A stretch of DNA of 64,000 nt from NCBI GenBank assembly GCA_949361645.1, contig OX442416.1, forward strand, positions 6,950,362 to 7,014,361. Reading direction: 5' to 3'. Below the pieces are notes generated by a model that saw only the letters and a list, made by a program, of their open reading frames with translations, made no database searches and was not told the DNA's origin. Each line of letters begins with the position of its first letter. Within the stretch, counting starts at the first letter, position 1. Both the position numbers and the translations under genes were made by a program. Source of the stretch: Spongilla lacustris. Taxonomy: Eukaryota; Porifera; Demospongiae; Spongillida; Spongillidae. Below are positions 62,080 to 64,000 of the stretch, piece by piece.

Positions 62080-64000
62080 ACCTGGAGGATAAATATTGTA
62101 TTTGTTCAAACAACTGCTGGAAGAGAGGTTACTAGCTGGTGTGAAATTAAAAAGTATTGCCCTGTTGCTGCGAGAATGTGATGGGTAAAACATATTTGGA
62201 AGCCTATCAGGTTACTAGGTATTTTCCAGTGTTGCATCAGTATTTAGGTGATGGGTAGGGTAACCTGACTGGGTGAGTATTTTGGATTGGACAATCACAC
62301 AGTAGAAAGTAACAAAAGTACCGAACATGGGTTTTTAACAGCTATATTTTAATAGTGAAGTTATTGGCTCATCCTTCCATGACAAAGTGACGTGCTCTTT
62401 AGTGACAAACAGGCATATAAGCAGATTACTTTCATTGCATGAGAATAATACTTTTGAAACACGCAAATGAATTGTATTAAAATACTAAGCTCTAACAGGA
62501 AGTATGTGAATGTTTATCAAAGCTACTCAACAGTACACCCACCTACAACACCAAATATATTTTTTACAAACGGTATAAATTTGCATGAAACAACCAAGTC
62601 AGAATTCACTGACACTTGAAGATCATCTCAACATTACATTTAGATCTGAGAATTAGGTGGTATTATTTTACAAGCCATGCCCAGTTGTAAGCGCTAAAGA
62701 GTAATCCTGATGTAGGTGAAACTGCTCACTCTCTTTCTTAATGAACAACGTTGGTTTTAAAACTGATTGGACTTGGTCTTAGCACACATCACAGATTTGA
62801 ACAGAAGTCACCATGACTTACAAATACACATACACACCAGTTGAGAGCCATATCTACAGTTCCTATGACATTGAATACTGTTGAAAAGAATGCTCAAACA
62901 GTTCGGCACTTTTTTTCACACGGTAACTAAACAGCACACTAAGAATTAAGCCTTAGGCTTCAATATTAGTAGGTGCTGTAGGCAGTATACACGCGGCTTC
63001 TCTAGTGTTACGGGCATATACCAGTTACAGCTAGCTGAAAGGATGTATAGTTTGCTTGATGCATGGACTGCACCAATGTGTGCGTGTACCCGTAGGCCGT
63101 GCGTACATTGTATGCCAATAGGCACCCAGTCGTTCGTGCCTTTAACTCACCAACCATTTGCATCGAAGACATTCTCCAGTGTGGTTTTGTATAACGTAAG
63201 GCGAATGACAATCTCGATCTCGTAAGAACGCTAATTGGTGCGCACCGCCCGTATGAATGACCTACGGCGGGTGTATGTTTTCTTTTACGAAGAGGTAGTA
63301 ATACGGCAGCCGCAGGTACGGTAGTATCTATGATTTCACAAGGATAGCTTAGATCTTTATAAGACTAAATTTTAAAAAAGCAATTAAAATTTAAGCAATT
63401 CGAGGGGGTGGGGCTCAGTGGCACGTGATAATGTGCAAGTTGAAGGGGGTGGAGCTAATATGGTCCGTTAATGGTTGCGTCACTAGTCTCGGAACGGGAC
63501 CTGCGTATGTAATGAAGTGTAACAAGTGCGCATGCGTAACCGTGGTGAAATAGTTGTCTATTACTTTCAGTTTAATTAAAAGGTGATAAAAATATGATCA
63601 TTTTGCTTTTGGCTTCGAAACGTGTGCCTGAATATGGTTTCACTTTTAAAGTTGTAAATTTGTTGTGTTTATTAAAGTTAATTAAGCATCGTTAATAACT
63701 TGTAAATAAAATGATGTAAACACATTTGCCTAACCTCAAGTTGTTAGTTTCTAAATATTAGATTTTTTTCATACTCCTATCAAAAGTTATTCCCGTTCAA
63801 AAGCATTGCGTTCTTTCGTGGACACCCGGTATATAAGGGCAATCTCGAGGTTGCGCAAACATACCATGGATCCAGGGTTTGCGCAGGACAAACCCGCGGG
63901 TTTGCGCAAATCTACGCTTTGCGCGTAACATATATATGTTATCCCACCCTCAGGTCAGGACACTACAGCAAGCATATTGTCATTTTCTATTAACTTTCAC
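62080..64000. other. No gene recognised
   Basis: No frame with family signature on either strand. Near 63860-63925 the word TTTGCGCA or TTGCGCAAA recurs four times around the palindrome AACCCGCGGGTT, just after a TATATAAGG at 63831-63839; this could be a promoter or part of a repeat. Two similar GGGGGTGGGGCT and GGGGGTGGAGCT blocks lie at 63403-63455. Confidence 0.4.

Overview
This window reads as nuclear DNA of an animal, most likely an early-branching one such as a demosponge. It is AT-rich, its genes are split by many introns with GT-AG borders, and it holds a TTAGGG-type telomeric tract, (CA)n/(GA)n microsatellites, many small foldback elements, and relics of hAT-like, possibly piggyBac-like and retroelement DNA. 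Bacterial features such as operons, ribosome binding sites and CRISPR arrays are absent. The sponge assignment is inference; the animal assignment is firmer. Exons were assembled by hand from splice signals, reading phase and protein-family resemblance, so borders are predictions.

Layout. 1-12.1 kb holds almost no gene content. It contains a possible broken acidic N-terminus of transposase type (2.9 kb), a 29-bp minisatellite and two inverted CACACTCC-type arrays around a long foldback element (3.3-6.25 kb), and four further small inverted-repeat elements (7.7-11.0 kb). 12.1-27.2 kb is one large plus-strand gene of about 31 exons and 1,160 residues. It encodes two talin-head-like FERM modules joined by a Ser/Thr-rich linker, with two possible last exons and one apparent single-base frameshift in exon 6. 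28.0-30.1 kb is mobile DNA, including a non-autonomous hAT-type element with a perfect 8-bp target duplication. 30.6-31.2 kb is a compact, intronless, secreted beta-trefoil (FGF-like) gene on the minus strand with its own TATA box. 32.7-34.8 kb is a decayed Rab GTPase copy whose last recognisable exon end and splice donor are present three times. 36.7-37.0 kb is a retroelement-derived coding relic.

37.6-60.0 kb is a head-to-tail segmental duplication of about 10.5 kb per unit. It carries three minus-strand copies of a MATE (SLC47-type) cation/proton antiporter gene. The middle copy (48.2-54.9 kb, 17 exons, about 523 residues) is open and phase-consistent from start to stop. The right-hand-coordinate unit (58.9-60.0 kb) keeps only the last four exons and carries a frameshift. 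The left-hand unit (37.7-44.6 kb) has an 8-bp deletion, a 2-bp deletion and a point change that moves a splice acceptor by one base. Between the units lies a composite repeat with a foldback element and a decayed Arg/Tyr/Glu-rich ORF; an inverted, older copy of it sits at 28-29 kb. 60.1-62.1 kb is a GT-rich variable tandem repeat that replaces the 5' part of the third MATE copy. No gene was found in 62.1-64 kb.

The likely working genes are the tandem-FERM protein (membrane/cytoskeleton adaptor), the secreted FGF-like protein and one MATE transporter. Nothing suggests they act in one pathway.
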